A stretch of DNA of 64,000 nucleotides from Streptomyces sp. NBC_01231 (GCA_035999765.1 CP108521.1:6076001-6140000); one strand, 5' to 3'; shown: positions 13,842 to 22,078, numbered from the stretch's first letter. The notes: generated by a model not told the origin, from the sequence alone. Numbers and translations are program-made.

Positions 13842-15073
13842 TGCACCGCCCTGCACCGTTGGGCCATCACGAACACCTCCGACGAACGCGACCCGCCGGT
13901 GACCGGTGACTGTTTGATGAGGTCCCGCAGTGTCTCGCGCACCCTGGGATTGTTGCGTACTAGCTGAGGCGATGTGCGCTCAGCGGTTCGCAGTTCCGTG
14001 AAAGCCTCGTCGCCTTGTCCAGCGAGCGATAGTGCGCGAGCGAAGTCGATCCGATGCGAGACGCTTCGCTCCTGCGGCATGTGGTCCACGTTAATCCGCC
14101 CGTGCCCCACCACGTACGACACGTTGTCCAGGTCCAGCTCAACGGACAGGCGGTGAAGCAGGACGTTCGTGGGCCCAAAGCCGGTGTGCCAGTAGTTCTC
14201 ATCCGACCCGAGGTCATCCGCGAGTTCTTCGGCGCGGTCCAACAAGCCCGTCGCGGTGGGCCGGTCCTGGTGGCGTGCGGCCGCGACAGAGGCGCGCAGG
14301 TGAATCATCCCCAGCAGGCTCAGCGCTGCCGGGTCGTTCTCAGCGACCCGAGACGACAGCCATGCAGCCGCTGTGTTGCCCAGCTCCAACGCGTCGTCGT
14401 ACCGGCCGTTTGCCAGTAGCGCGTGTGTACCGGACCGAGCGGCTGACGCCAATACGAGCGGGTCGTCCGACTCGTCCGCGGCGCGCATTGCGCGCTCGGC
14501 AGCCAGCCATGAGATGTCTGACTCACCGATCTTCGCGAGCGTTGTTGCTGCGAGGTGGTGCGTACGAGCCGATACCGCCCAGCAGTCGCTGCGGTCCTCG
14601 CCACCGCGTGCCGCTCGCTCCTCAAGCTCCTGCGCTGTTTGAAGGAGCGCGGGAAGAGCGGCGATGACGCTGCCGAGTCGACCGTCCTGGTAGTCGTCCC
14701 ATGCCTGCTCCACACGTACAGTCACAGGGGCAGGCGTCGGGAGCTGTACCTCGGCCTCGCGGCCGAAGAGCAAGCGCGACAGCCGGCGCGGACTCATGAG
14801 CGCGTCGCGGACGGCCGGCACGTCGTCCTGCTGCCTCTCGTCCTCCATGAGTACGGTCTGACCGAGCAGGTCCCCGAGGGGCACCCGCAGGATGCGCGAC
14901 AGCTCCGCGAGCATGTCGATGCGGGGAGGCTTCCGGCGCCCCGTTTCGATCTTCGCCAACCAGTCGGTGCTTCGGCCGACCAGTCCAGCCAGAACCTCTT
15001 GGGTGTAGCCGCGGCGCTTGCGGTAGAACGCGATCCGCTCGCCGATGCTGAGGTGATCTCCGAGACCACGCAT
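13838..15073 (-). CDS. XRE-family regulator with TPR-like C-terminal domain
   Basis: 411-aa regulator. Residues about 8-60 are a Cro/C1-type HTH (IGERIAFYRKRRGYTQEVLA, then IETGRRKPPRIDMLAELSRI). The remainder is alpha-helical with repeats typical of the TPR-type sensor regulators abundant in Streptomyces, which often bind a signal peptide or small ligand. AGGAGG lies 9 nt before the ATG. It is co-transcribed and overlaps by GTGA with the flavoprotein gene. The two genes are enclosed by near-identical terminators, suggesting a self-contained cassette at the end of the AICE backbone. Confidence 0.88.
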   Translation of the reverse strand: MRGLGDHLSIGERIAFYRKRRGYTQEVLAGLVGRSTDWLAKIETGRRKPPRIDMLAELSRILRVPLGDLLGQTVLMEDERQQDDVPAVRDALMSPRRLSRLLFGREAEVQLPTPAPVTVRVEQAWDDYQDGRLGSVIAALPALLQTAQELEERAARGGEDRSDCWAVSARTHHLAATTLAKIGESDISWLAAERAMRAADESDDPLVLASAARSGTHALLANGRYDDALELGNTAAAWLSSRVAENDPAALSLLGMIHLRASVAAARHQDRPTATGLLDRAEELADDLGSDENYWHTGFGPTNVLLHRLSVELDLDNVSYVVGHGRINVDHMPQERSVSHRIDFARALSLAGQGDEAFTELRTAERTSPQLVRNNPRVRETLRDLIKQSPVTGGSRSSEVFVMAQRCRAVQ

Positions 15074-15189
15074 TGCGTGCTGCCTCCTGCTGGTTGGGGG
15101 CCGGTTTCACGGTACAGAGCCGGTGACGAGGCGGGTAGTTCGCCTTCCTCACCATCGAAGCCAGTACGAGCGTGACGGGCCCAAAGCAA

Positions 15190-15217
15190 AGAGACCCGGA
15201 CAGAGTGTCCGGGTCTC
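15190..15217. terminator. Terminator-like hairpin, sister of 13216-13246
   Basis: GAGACCCGGACA pairs with TGTCCGGGTCTC around a 3-nt loop. It lies upstream of the XRE gene and shares the ACCCGGACA-N3-TGTCCGGGT core with the downstream terminator. Confidence 0.65.
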
Positions 15218-15603
15218 TGATCTCGGATACGGGGGACCGGGCGCCCTCTGAGTGGTCCAGTCGGCGGTAGAACCTTCCCCACCTCATCAAGGCGGCTCGC
15301 TCCGCTCCCCGCGCGCGGCCCGGCCCCGGCCGGGCCTGCGCGCCTGTCTCCGCCCCGCTCCAGCCCGGCCAGCGTCCGTGCCGCGCTGCTGGCAAGCAGT
15401 CGCCTGATGCCAGAAAAGGGTTACGTCGTTGCTGGGCGGTCAGATCCCCCGAGCCACCAACAAGCGTCCGGCCCCCTAATCAGGCTCGACCTCAGACCAG
15501 GTAGGCCACCGGCCAAACCCACCCCGTCAACCTCATACTTCTGCTAGAACGGCCGCAGAGCGGCAACTTCAGGATGCCAAGATGGCGACTTGCGGGGGGA
15601 TAC
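15218..15603. other. Backbone/cargo boundary, no gene
   Basis: Very GC-rich to about 15385 (repeated CGGCCC-type words), then composition drops abruptly towards the cargo gene at 15604. I see no gene or RNA. This is where the AICE backbone ends and cargo begins. Confidence 0.5.
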
Positions 15604-16814
15604 GTGAGCACGTTCAACGTTCAAGTGATCAGCAGTCCCGGCGCCACACTAGACCCTGAAAAACCCATGTGGGCGCATGACGGTAAAGAACTACTCGCCT
15701 ACGACATTCAGTTCGTAAAGCCCGCGCTCCTAGTGGCGGACAAGGTTACCCTACTGTCCGACAGAAATGATATGCACTACTGGGCTGGTGTTGAAATATC
15801 GCGCATGCGCATGCCCTTGCCGGTAGCTGTCCAATTCCGCCTGGTCTCAGAAATGAGACACCCTTTCGACATGAGATCGATAGACGTCAACGATTCCCAT
15901 CTTGCCCCGGCAGAGGAAGCTCAAGCCGCACAGGAAGGGGGGGGGAGGCACTTTTCGAATTTTGGCGTCGCCACGAAGCGAAAGTAGCCGAATTCGCTCG
16001 GCGAGTTTATGGCATGTGGGACCAAAGGCGCAAAGAACTTGAGGATGGGGAACTGAAGGAGGCGATACAAAAAGGCATCCTGGAGAGCATCCGTTGGGAC
16101 ACGAGAGAGCGCAACCAATCGGAGATGCACGCTGAGCTTGATCACGAATATTTCGCTGGCTCTATTGGCGCAATGCTGGAGAAGGCGCAAAACCCGCACG
16201 TAATTCCAATGCTGGATCCGGGAACCCGGGCACTGATCGGCATGGAAGACCTCAGGCCTGCCAATCGTATCCTTGAGGTTCCTGACGGCGCAATGATCGA
16301 TCACGGGTTAGTCGCCATCAACACCTTGGGAAATATTCCGGGAATTCACGATCTGTCGATTGCGGAGATAATCGATGTCAGGGAATCCCTTAGTGACTAC
16401 CTTCCAGCCTTCAGGTCGGAAATGATCAAAATGGCGGACTCCATCTCGGAGGATGCTGACCTTTCCACGGCGGACATAGCTTACGAAGTAAACAAGAAAT
16501 GGGATCGCGACATAGCTCCGGCCATGACGGAAGTGAAACGAGCTGTCGCAGCTGCCAGGTACCCGAAGAAGCTGATCGACGTGGTGCTTTCGGAACGTTC
16601 AGGAATGGCTACGGCAGCTACATCCATCGTGCTCGCAGCAGGAAGTTTTGCGGCAGGATTCTCGACCCTCATCCCGGCTGCCGCGACAGCTGCCTACCCA
16701 TTCCTGAAGGCCCTGAATGACAGAATTCGTGAGCGGGATGACCTCGAAGGTAACAGCCTGTATTTTCTGTATGCAGCGAACCGAATGATTAACGAACGCC
16801 GGAAGCGCGCCTAA
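15604..16814 (+). pseudogene. Unknown membrane-associated protein split by a slip in a run of nine G
   Basis: Two frames form one gene. The first starts at the GTG at 15604 (VSTFNVQVISSPGATLDPEK) and runs to the G9 tract at 15937-15945. The second continues ALFEFWRRHEAKVAEFARRV and ends at 16814. Ten or seven G would restore a single protein of about 400 residues. The N-terminal part looks like a beta-rich domain; the C-terminal part is helical with a hydrophobic hairpin (ATAATSIVLAAGSFAAGFST). I recognise no family. Codon use is clearly lower in GC than the AICE backbone, marking it as imported cargo. The split may be phase variation, decay or a sequencing error. Confidence 0.7.
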
Positions 16815-17432
16815 TTAGGATGTTCGCCACATTTCAGTTCATCAGCACCAGCTCACGGTCGTTCAGCTTGGCCGGACCGGCAGTACAGACCCTGGAAGGC
16901 CCTACGCCCCGGCCGGCGCGGCTTGCTCTGGTCGACAGCATGGTGGCGTGGCTGAGACCGGTGGGGGTGCAGCGAGACACACGCGCGCCTGGTCGGTTGG
17001 CGCACTCGCCGTCGTGGCTGACTGTCGCCGACTGAGGCTCAGACCTCCGTGGGGTAGCTCCGCCAACGGACGTTCGAGACGAATGGACCGTGCCATTCGC
17101 GTGCCAGACCCTGCGGGGAACCATGAGGAACAGCCGGTACTTGCCCTGGGTACGATCAGGTCTCCAACGCCACTCCGCCGCAGGTCAGCATTTCAACCGC
17201 CGCCAAGGAACTTGAGCTGCCCAAGCTGAGGGTGCGAGTTCGATTCTCGTCACCCGCTCCACATGAAGCCCCTAGGTCGACGTCCCGGCGGCGGGGGCCA
17301 GCCAGTTCCGCACCCAACCTATGCGGGCCACAATCACAGATGATGTCTCCGGCGGGGGATCGGCGGCACCGGGATGGAGGGTGGGTGCGCCGATCCCGGC
17401 CGCGGGCACATCGTGGCGAGCGGTGGGGTTTC
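16815..17432. other. Gene-free region containing a tRNA-Gly fragment
   Basis: About 620 bp separating two cargo cassettes. Apart from the tRNA-Gly-like fragment at 17214-17261 I see no credible gene, only short frames with unlikely composition. Confidence 0.5.
17214..17261 (+). repeat. Fossil attachment site: 3' part of a tRNA-Gly
   Basis: The 48 bp run from an anticodon-loop-like CTGCCCAAG through the T arm GCGAGTTCGATTCTCGT to the acceptor strand CACCCGCTCCA. This is the 3' part of a Streptomyces tRNA-Gly with encoded CCA; the 5' half is absent. It has the extent of an AICE att core for a different tRNA target. A few positions differ from the expected tRNA. Confidence 0.75.
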
Positions 17433-18452
17433 CTACTGCCGCCGGGCGGACTTTACCCCAGAACGCGTTTCTGATATTTCGACCGACCGCTTTGTCAGGT
17501 AAAGCTGAAATTCGCCGTCCTTCAGCAGGTACGCATACCTTGCATCTGCCTGAAATTTGTAAGCCAACAGCATACGGATTTCATTCGCATCACTCAGATC
17601 GCTTCTCTGAGACAGGACGCCACCCACTTTTGACATAATAGACTTCACCACAGACGGAACAGCATGTTCGGGCAGGAAGGAACTAAGAGCTGCTGCGAGG
17701 ATCTCACCACTCCGTCGCCCATCGGTGACTTCAGATCCGTGACTGTCAGGGGTGAAAAATTCAAACCATTCCACCTGCTGATCCTGGTGGATCACGCTTC
17801 CAGAGCGTGCGGAATTCACAAGTAGAGAATCTCGCAACTGAGGCAGGGATCCGTTCAACGAAAACGTGACCTCAGTGCCTGGACTCCGTACCATACGGTA
17901 CATTCCTCTAACGAGAAATACATAACCTGCGGGTAGGTGACTTGCAAGAGCCATAACGCCCGCCGCAGCGGACACATTGGCCGCTTCCAGCTTGCCCAAT
18001 GTGTCAGGAATATCCACGTAGCCAGGGGCTACGCTGGAAAGAAACCGACGCGGAACTAGCAGATGAGAGGCGAAAGTGTTGGCTTGATTCTCTTGCGAGA
18101 CTCCAATCGAGTTTACCTTCTCAGGCAGATCCGCTTCCGCTTCAACGATCTTGTCGGTATCACAGTGGATGGTTTCGACATGCCAAGGTAGCAGCACATG
18201 AGCGAGCTCATGTGCAAGCGTAAAGCGCATACGGCGCCAGTTTTGTATCTTCTTGAGAAAGATTTTCGGACGCGGTGAACTCAAATTGAGCGCAACACCG
18301 TCACAACTGGAAGGCCAATCACATTCCTCGACCGACGCGAATTCGCCCGCGACGCCAGCGATGTCAACAGGAGGGATCAGATTAAGGCGCTCGACTAGAG
18401 TGGCAGCGAGACGCTGTTCGGGTGATTCAGCTTTCAATGCGTTCGGTCTCAA
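17433..18452 (-). CDS. ImmA/IrrE-family metallopeptidase
   Basis: 339-aa zinc peptidase of the ImmA/IrrE group, which typically cleaves a repressor or antitoxin. The zinc site HELAH (H81, E82, H85) lies in RFTLAHELAHVLLPW, and the third ligand is probably E121 in QENQANTFASHLLVP. The C-terminal half is unfamiliar. The likely start is the TTG at 18450-18452, overlapping the preceding gene by 26 bp; a second TTG lies five codons in. It is third in a leftward operon after a colicin-E3-like toxin and a small partner, so it may process the partner. GC content is low for the region. Confidence 0.85.
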   Translation of the reverse strand: MRPNALKAESPEQRLAATLVERLNLIPPVDIAGVAGEFASVEECDWPSSCDGVALNLSSPRPKIFLKKIQNWRRMRFTLAHELAHVLLPWHVETIHCDTDKIVEAEADLPEKVNSIGVSQENQANTFASHLLVPRRFLSSVAPGYVDIPDTLGKLEAANVSAAAGVMALASHLPAGYVFLVRGMYRMVRSPGTEVTFSLNGSLPQLRDSLLVNSARSGSVIHQDQQVEWFEFFTPDSHGSEVTDGRRSGEILAAALSSFLPEHAVPSVVKSIMSKVGGVLSQRSDLSDANEIRMLLAYKFQADARYAYLLKDGEFQLYLTKRSVEISETRSGVKSARRQ

Positions 18453-18756
18453 TCAGCCACTGAAGGACACTGGAAGCCTCTGAGTCGTCCTTTGCTCTTG
18501 CAGCGAGGGCCACATTCGACAGATCGCCTGCCCGTTTTGGCGTAACACCCGCCCGTCGCCCAGCAAAGATAAAGCGGAGAGATGCCGGCTGTTCGACCCA
18601 GAGTGAGTACTCTTCGTCGGTCAGCCCAAGGAAAGCGGGGAGTGATCCCAAATCGTCGGGTGAATCATGCCAAGCATCGACGTAGTCGTCGATGTCGGAC
18701 AGAAGAGCAGCTCCGGACATGACCTGATCCGCGTAGGTGGGCTGCATGCTAGACAT
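18427..18756 (-). CDS. Small partner protein, candidate antitoxin/immunity factor
   Basis: 109-aa acidic protein (MSSMQPTYADQVMSGAALLS, then LGLTDEEYSLWVEQPASLRF). AAAGGAG lies 10 nt before the ATG at 18754-18756. It overlaps the upstream E3-like toxin by 8 bp and the ImmA gene by 26 bp, so the three are coupled. It shows no similarity that I can see to the 84-residue E3 immunity protein. The stoichiometric coupling and acidic character suggest an antitoxin, possibly the ImmA substrate. Function inferred from context only. Confidence 0.7.
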   Translation of the reverse strand: MSSMQPTYADQVMSGAALLSDIDDYVDAWHDSPDDLGSLPAFLGLTDEEYSLWVEQPASLRFIFAGRRAGVTPKRAGDLSNVALAARAKDDSEASSVLQWLIETERIES

Positions 18757-18982
18757 CGATGCGTCGCTCCTTTCGTGGATCTTTGATTCGAACGCCGGTC
18801 TGGGCGTCAAGCGCACCAAGATGACGCCCGCGACTGTTGAAGACCTCTATCTCACCGTGCAGTCTGTCCCAAGTGTAGTAGCGTTGCTTGTCCTTTGACC
18901 GCCACCGCATTTCCCCGCCGAAGGCACCTAAGTACTCTTGATCGTCAAGGAAGCAAGGCTTTGGGCGCGGTATGTAGGGCAA
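18749..18982 (-). CDS. Free-standing colicin-E3-like ribonuclease domain
   Basis: 77-aa protein matching the cytotoxic domain of colicin E3/cloacin, which cuts 16S rRNA at the ribosomal A site. The active-site segment YTWDRLHGEIEVFNSRG carries D39, H42, E44 and E46 in the E3 spacing (WD-x2-HGE-x-E), followed by HLGALD and a basic tail with candidate catalytic arginines (KDPRKERRIDV). No translocation or receptor domain is present. The start is uncertain: a TTG at 18980-18982 follows a G-rich stretch. In the same frame 11 further codons are open up to a TAA, so it could also be the cut-off tail of a longer polymorphic toxin. Confidence 0.8.
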   Translation of the reverse strand: MPYIPRPKPCFLDDQEYLGAFGGEMRWRSKDKQRYYTWDRLHGEIEVFNSRGRHLGALDAQTGVRIKDPRKERRIDV

Positions 18983-19612
18983 CCCCCGACCCCCCTGTTC
19001 TTCGTTTGCGCCTGAGCGATGTTAACGGTGACGTAGCTGCTTTGGGAGGGTTTCGAGGGCTCGATGCACCTGCCTTCGATCTTGCCGAGACTGGCGGACT
19101 CTGGTCACCTCAGGGATCTACCCCGGGGGAGCTGCAACAAGCAACATGGCCGTTGATCACACAGGCCACAACCAACAGCGCGCTGACCAGACAGCCGCGC
19201 CGCTGCCAGACGCCTGCCAGGTTGAGCAAGGAGTAGACCCGACCGACGGCCAGGCCGTCAGCCCCGCCTCGAACTCATAGGGGTCTGTCTGTGCCAGGCG
19301 ATGTGCAGCCTCCGCACCCAGGCGTACTCCCTCATTGCTGATCACCGCTGCCCGTTAGCGCCGACCGCAGCCAACCGGCGCCCGAGTTATGCACGAGCTC
19401 CGTCTGAGTTTCCGTCTCATTCAGCCCCGTTCATGGCTGTTCAGACCGGACCAGGAGCCGGGTGTTCGCCACCGGCCAACCGCCCATGAACGCAGGTGAA
19501 CGCCCCTGCGCACAGCTCCCAGCCCCACCACCACAGTTGGAAAGCGTGTTGGAGGCAACCCCTCACGAGTTCGAATCTCCGGCGTCGCCTCGGTCTGGAC
19601 GGGGCGCCGCTG
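18983..19612. other. Gene-free region containing a tRNA-Ser fragment
   Basis: About 630 bp upstream of the toxin operon. The only recognisable element is the tRNA-Ser(GGA)-like fragment at 19537-19579. A 62-codon minus-strand frame at 19157-19345 has a partly protein-like start but no convincing ribosome-binding site. Confidence 0.5.
19537..19579 (+). repeat. Fossil attachment site: 3' part of a tRNA-Ser(GGA)
   Basis: TTGGAAAGCGTGTTGG (anticodon loop with GGA and start of the long variable arm) is followed by GGCAACCCC and the T arm TCACGAGTTCGAATCTC. The match to a Streptomyces tRNA-Ser stops at both ends, as an att core does: the acceptor stem is missing and no 5' half precedes it. Confidence 0.72.
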
Positions 19613-20239
19613 TCAAACGGCGATGAACAGCTGAGGCAGGGTGACCACGGCCTCCCACGCGGACTTCCGGGCGGCATGGAGGACCCTTTCCTGTGCGATC
19701 TCCTCGGTGAGATCCGCGCGTGCCCTCTCCAGCATTGCGGCTGTTGCGCACTCATGGCCCGACTCCCACCCGCGCTTCGGGGCGGCGCCAGTGCATCTCA
19801 CACCGTCCTGCTGGAAGGCGAACTCGTCGGCCCGACGGCTGGTGATCCAGGCCGGCATCTCATGATTATTGGTGCAGTAGCCAGCCTGCACGATCAGGTC
19901 TGTCGTGTCGCTCCAGACGCCGTAGTAGGGAGGCCGGTAGGCGATGATGCGGCTGCGGCGGAGTTCGTCGCCTTTCTGCCAGACGACGTGCCGGTGGTCG
20001 GGGCCAGTGGCACAGTCGATCATCTTGCCAGTGAGGATGTCGGCGACCTTCTTCTCAGGGCAGTGGTTGATGTAGCCCCACGGCTGACCTCGCAAAGACC
20101 CGTTGTCGTCGATCAGCCGCTCCTCGACGAGCTGCCGGAAAACGGACTGGGTGATCTGCCTCTTACCGAGAGTGAGGGCCTTCACCTCGATCGTGGCGGT
20201 GGTGACCGTGACGTTCTGCGGGGTGAGTCGATCTGTCAC
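19613..20239 (-). CDS. Unknown 208-aa protein
   Basis: Start is the GTG at 20237-20239 with GGGAGA 6 nt upstream. The product begins VTDRLTPQNVTVTTATIEVK and continues KALTLGKRQITQSVFRQLVE, followed by a central region with conserved-looking Trp and His residues (GYINHCP, RHVVWQKGD, RPPYYGVW) and a helical C-terminus. There is no signal peptide or membrane segment. I cannot assign a family. It stands alone between the tRNA-Ser(GGA) fragment and the short tRNA-Ser(TGA)-like piece, so it may be the sole cargo of a former element. It could be a DNA-mimic or defence protein, but nothing in the sequence shows this. Confidence 0.65.
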   Translation of the reverse strand: MTDRLTPQNVTVTTATIEVKALTLGKRQITQSVFRQLVEERLIDDNGSLRGQPWGYINHCPEKKVADILTGKMIDCATGPDHRHVVWQKGDELRRSRIIAYRPPYYGVWSDTTDLIVQAGYCTNNHEMPAWITSRRADEFAFQQDGVRCTGAAPKRGWESGHECATAAMLERARADLTEEIAQERVLHAARKSAWEAVVTLPQLFIAV

Positions 20240-20873
20240 TGGGTCTCCCTGACATTCAGATGCCGGGATGGGTAGTCGCCCAGCGACTTGCGCTGTCGCG
20301 GTGCGGAGACCATGGCCACTCCTGAGCAATGTGCGGGGATGGCTTGCATCGCCAGCCTCCACGGACCAACGGCAGCTCGATGCGATATCCAGATAACTTG
20401 GCTGATCTGCGACTGTAACTGCCTCCGGGCAGAGCCCGCGGCATCCGATCGGCGCGGTATGGGCGTGCCGTCCGGCGGCTCTACGGCCATCCTCTGGCCA
20501 GCATGGGCCGGACGATGCGCCCCAGTGCACCTAATCTGCAGGTCAAGGCGCGTCCAGCCACAGGAATCCCACTGGTCTTGAAAACCGTTGTGGTACTCCC
20601 CGCCCGTTACGACGCCCTCTACTGCATCGAGCCGCCCGATCGGTCAACAGATGGGGGACCAGGACGACGGGCCCCTGTACTCGACGACAGGGGGGCGGGC
20701 CACCCGAGCGGCACACCTCGCGGGAGCAGCAGCGATTTCCTCGCCTTGGAAAGGTCGAGTGGCGCTGGCAGCGCGCTACACCATAGGCAGGCCCGCCCAG
20801 CTGGCCGGGGCCGCAGAACGTCTCAGGTCAACTGGCGCAGCCGAATGTCAGTGCCCGTGGCTACTGTTCGGGC
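20240..20873. other. Gene-free region with a short tRNA-Ser(TGA)-like piece
   Basis: About 630 bp between two divergent genes, so promoters for both should lie here. No credible gene is seen. At 20572-20593 CTGGTCTTGAAAACCGTTGT resembles the anticodon arm of tRNA-Ser(TGA), a possible third att remnant but only about 20 bp. Confidence 0.45.
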
Positions 20874-21973
20874 GTGGATGAACTCTTGAGTGAGGTGCTC
20901 GGCCTTCAGAAGGTGTGGCAGGCGAAGAACACCGAAGAGATGCAGCGCCGTGGCTTCGTCGTTCGTACCGAGATCCGCGACTGGCTGCGTGAGCATGCCG
21001 AGGCTCTCGCCGCGGCCATGGGGATACCCCTCGACGATGTAGGGGTGGAGGGCAGGACGGGGCCGGCCAGAGGGCTGAAGTCGCATGGACTCGCGTCTAC
21101 TCGAAGAGCAGAACCCCGAGTGCAACCGACGGCTGGTACATCGTCTATCTATTCAGCGGCGACGGTGAACGCGTCTACCTGTCGCTTATGCAGGGCACCA
21201 CCGAGTGGATCGCCGGCGAGCTCAAGCCCCGCGAGCCTGCCGCTCTGAGGAAGCGCATCGACTGGGCTCGCCCGCTCATCGAGCAAGTTGCCTCCGAGCG
21301 CTTCGACTTGCTGACAGAGATCCGTCTCAACGCGCGCACGAAGCTCGGCAAGGGCTACGAGCCGGGCAACGTCGTGGCCATCGAGTACCAGAGGGATGCC
21401 ATTCCCAACGCGGGCGCTCTAAGCGAAGATCTGCTCTTCATGGCGCGGCTCTTGGGGCGTCTCTACAAGGCCGCGGACGACGCCCCCCACGTTCCCGGCG
21501 ACCTGCCGGTCGAGGTTCGAGAGGCGACCCAGAGCGCGGCGACTACCGCGAACCGCAGGAGCGCCCGCAAGGGCGGTCAAGGGTTCCTCCTGACCGCCGC
21601 CGAGCGTAGGGCCATTGAGGAGCGCAGTGTCCTGCTTGCCACGGAGCACTTCGAGACCCAGGGATGGACTGTGAAGGACGTCGGCGCCAGCAAGCCGTAC
21701 GACCTGCATCTGACGCGAGGGGACGAGAAGCTGCACGTAGAGGTGAAGGGGACCACGTCCGACGGTAGCCAGATCATCCTCACGCGGGCCGAGGTCGAAT
21801 GGCAACGCAAGTTCGCGCCGGAGAACGCCCTTGTGATCGTCCACTCCATCGAACTGGATCGCACCGTCGAACCTGTGGTCGCGACCGGAGGAGTCCTCCA
21901 CTGCACCTCGCCGTGGGCCATCGAGGAGGAGACCCTGACCGTCATCTCCTACATCCACCGAACCGGACTGTGA
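20874..21973 (+). pseudogene. MrcB-like (DUF3578) plus DUF3883 nuclease-like protein, frameshifted
   Basis: Two frames give one protein of about 366 residues. The first (MDELLSEVLGLQKVWQAKNT) runs to VEGRTG near 21056. The second resumes AGQRAEVAWTRVYSKS, then GWYIVYLFSGDGERVYLSL. Adding one G near 21054 would read VEGRDGAGQRAEVAW. The N-terminal ~180 residues match the MrcB-type DUF3578 domain linked to 5-methylcytosine-dependent restriction. The C-terminal ~115 residues are DUF3883-like, with a PD-(D/E)XK-type core (KPYDLHL, then LHVEVKGT). It looks like a type IV-like restriction protein. As written it is broken, unless the missing base is a sequencing error. Confidence 0.78.
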
Positions 21974-21988
21974 GTCGGCCGGCGAGCG

Positions 21989-22078
21989 ACTTCCTCCCCA
22001 GGTGTCCCCCGGCAGAGAGCTGCCCACGGAACTTCGCAGGTCGTAGGCGGTCCACGGAGCCCGCAGTAAGGCTGCCAC
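21989..22078 (+). repeat. Decayed copy of the element's right-end sequence
   Basis: This stretch aligns with 27694-27781, the DNA running into the second att core. Shared in order: CTTCC(T)CCCCAG-x-TGTCCCCC, CGCAGGTCGTAG, and GAGCCCGC-x-GTAA--CTGCC. In the intact copy the last word is the start of the tRNA-Tyr core. Another CCCCAGGTGTCCCCC lies at 899-913 near attL. It looks like a former right junction. Confidence 0.6.

Noticed and set aside
20572..20593. A firm tRNA-Ser(TGA) attachment-site call
   Set aside because: Only about 20 bp match, covering one anticodon arm; kept as a weak hint because of the neighbouring fragments.
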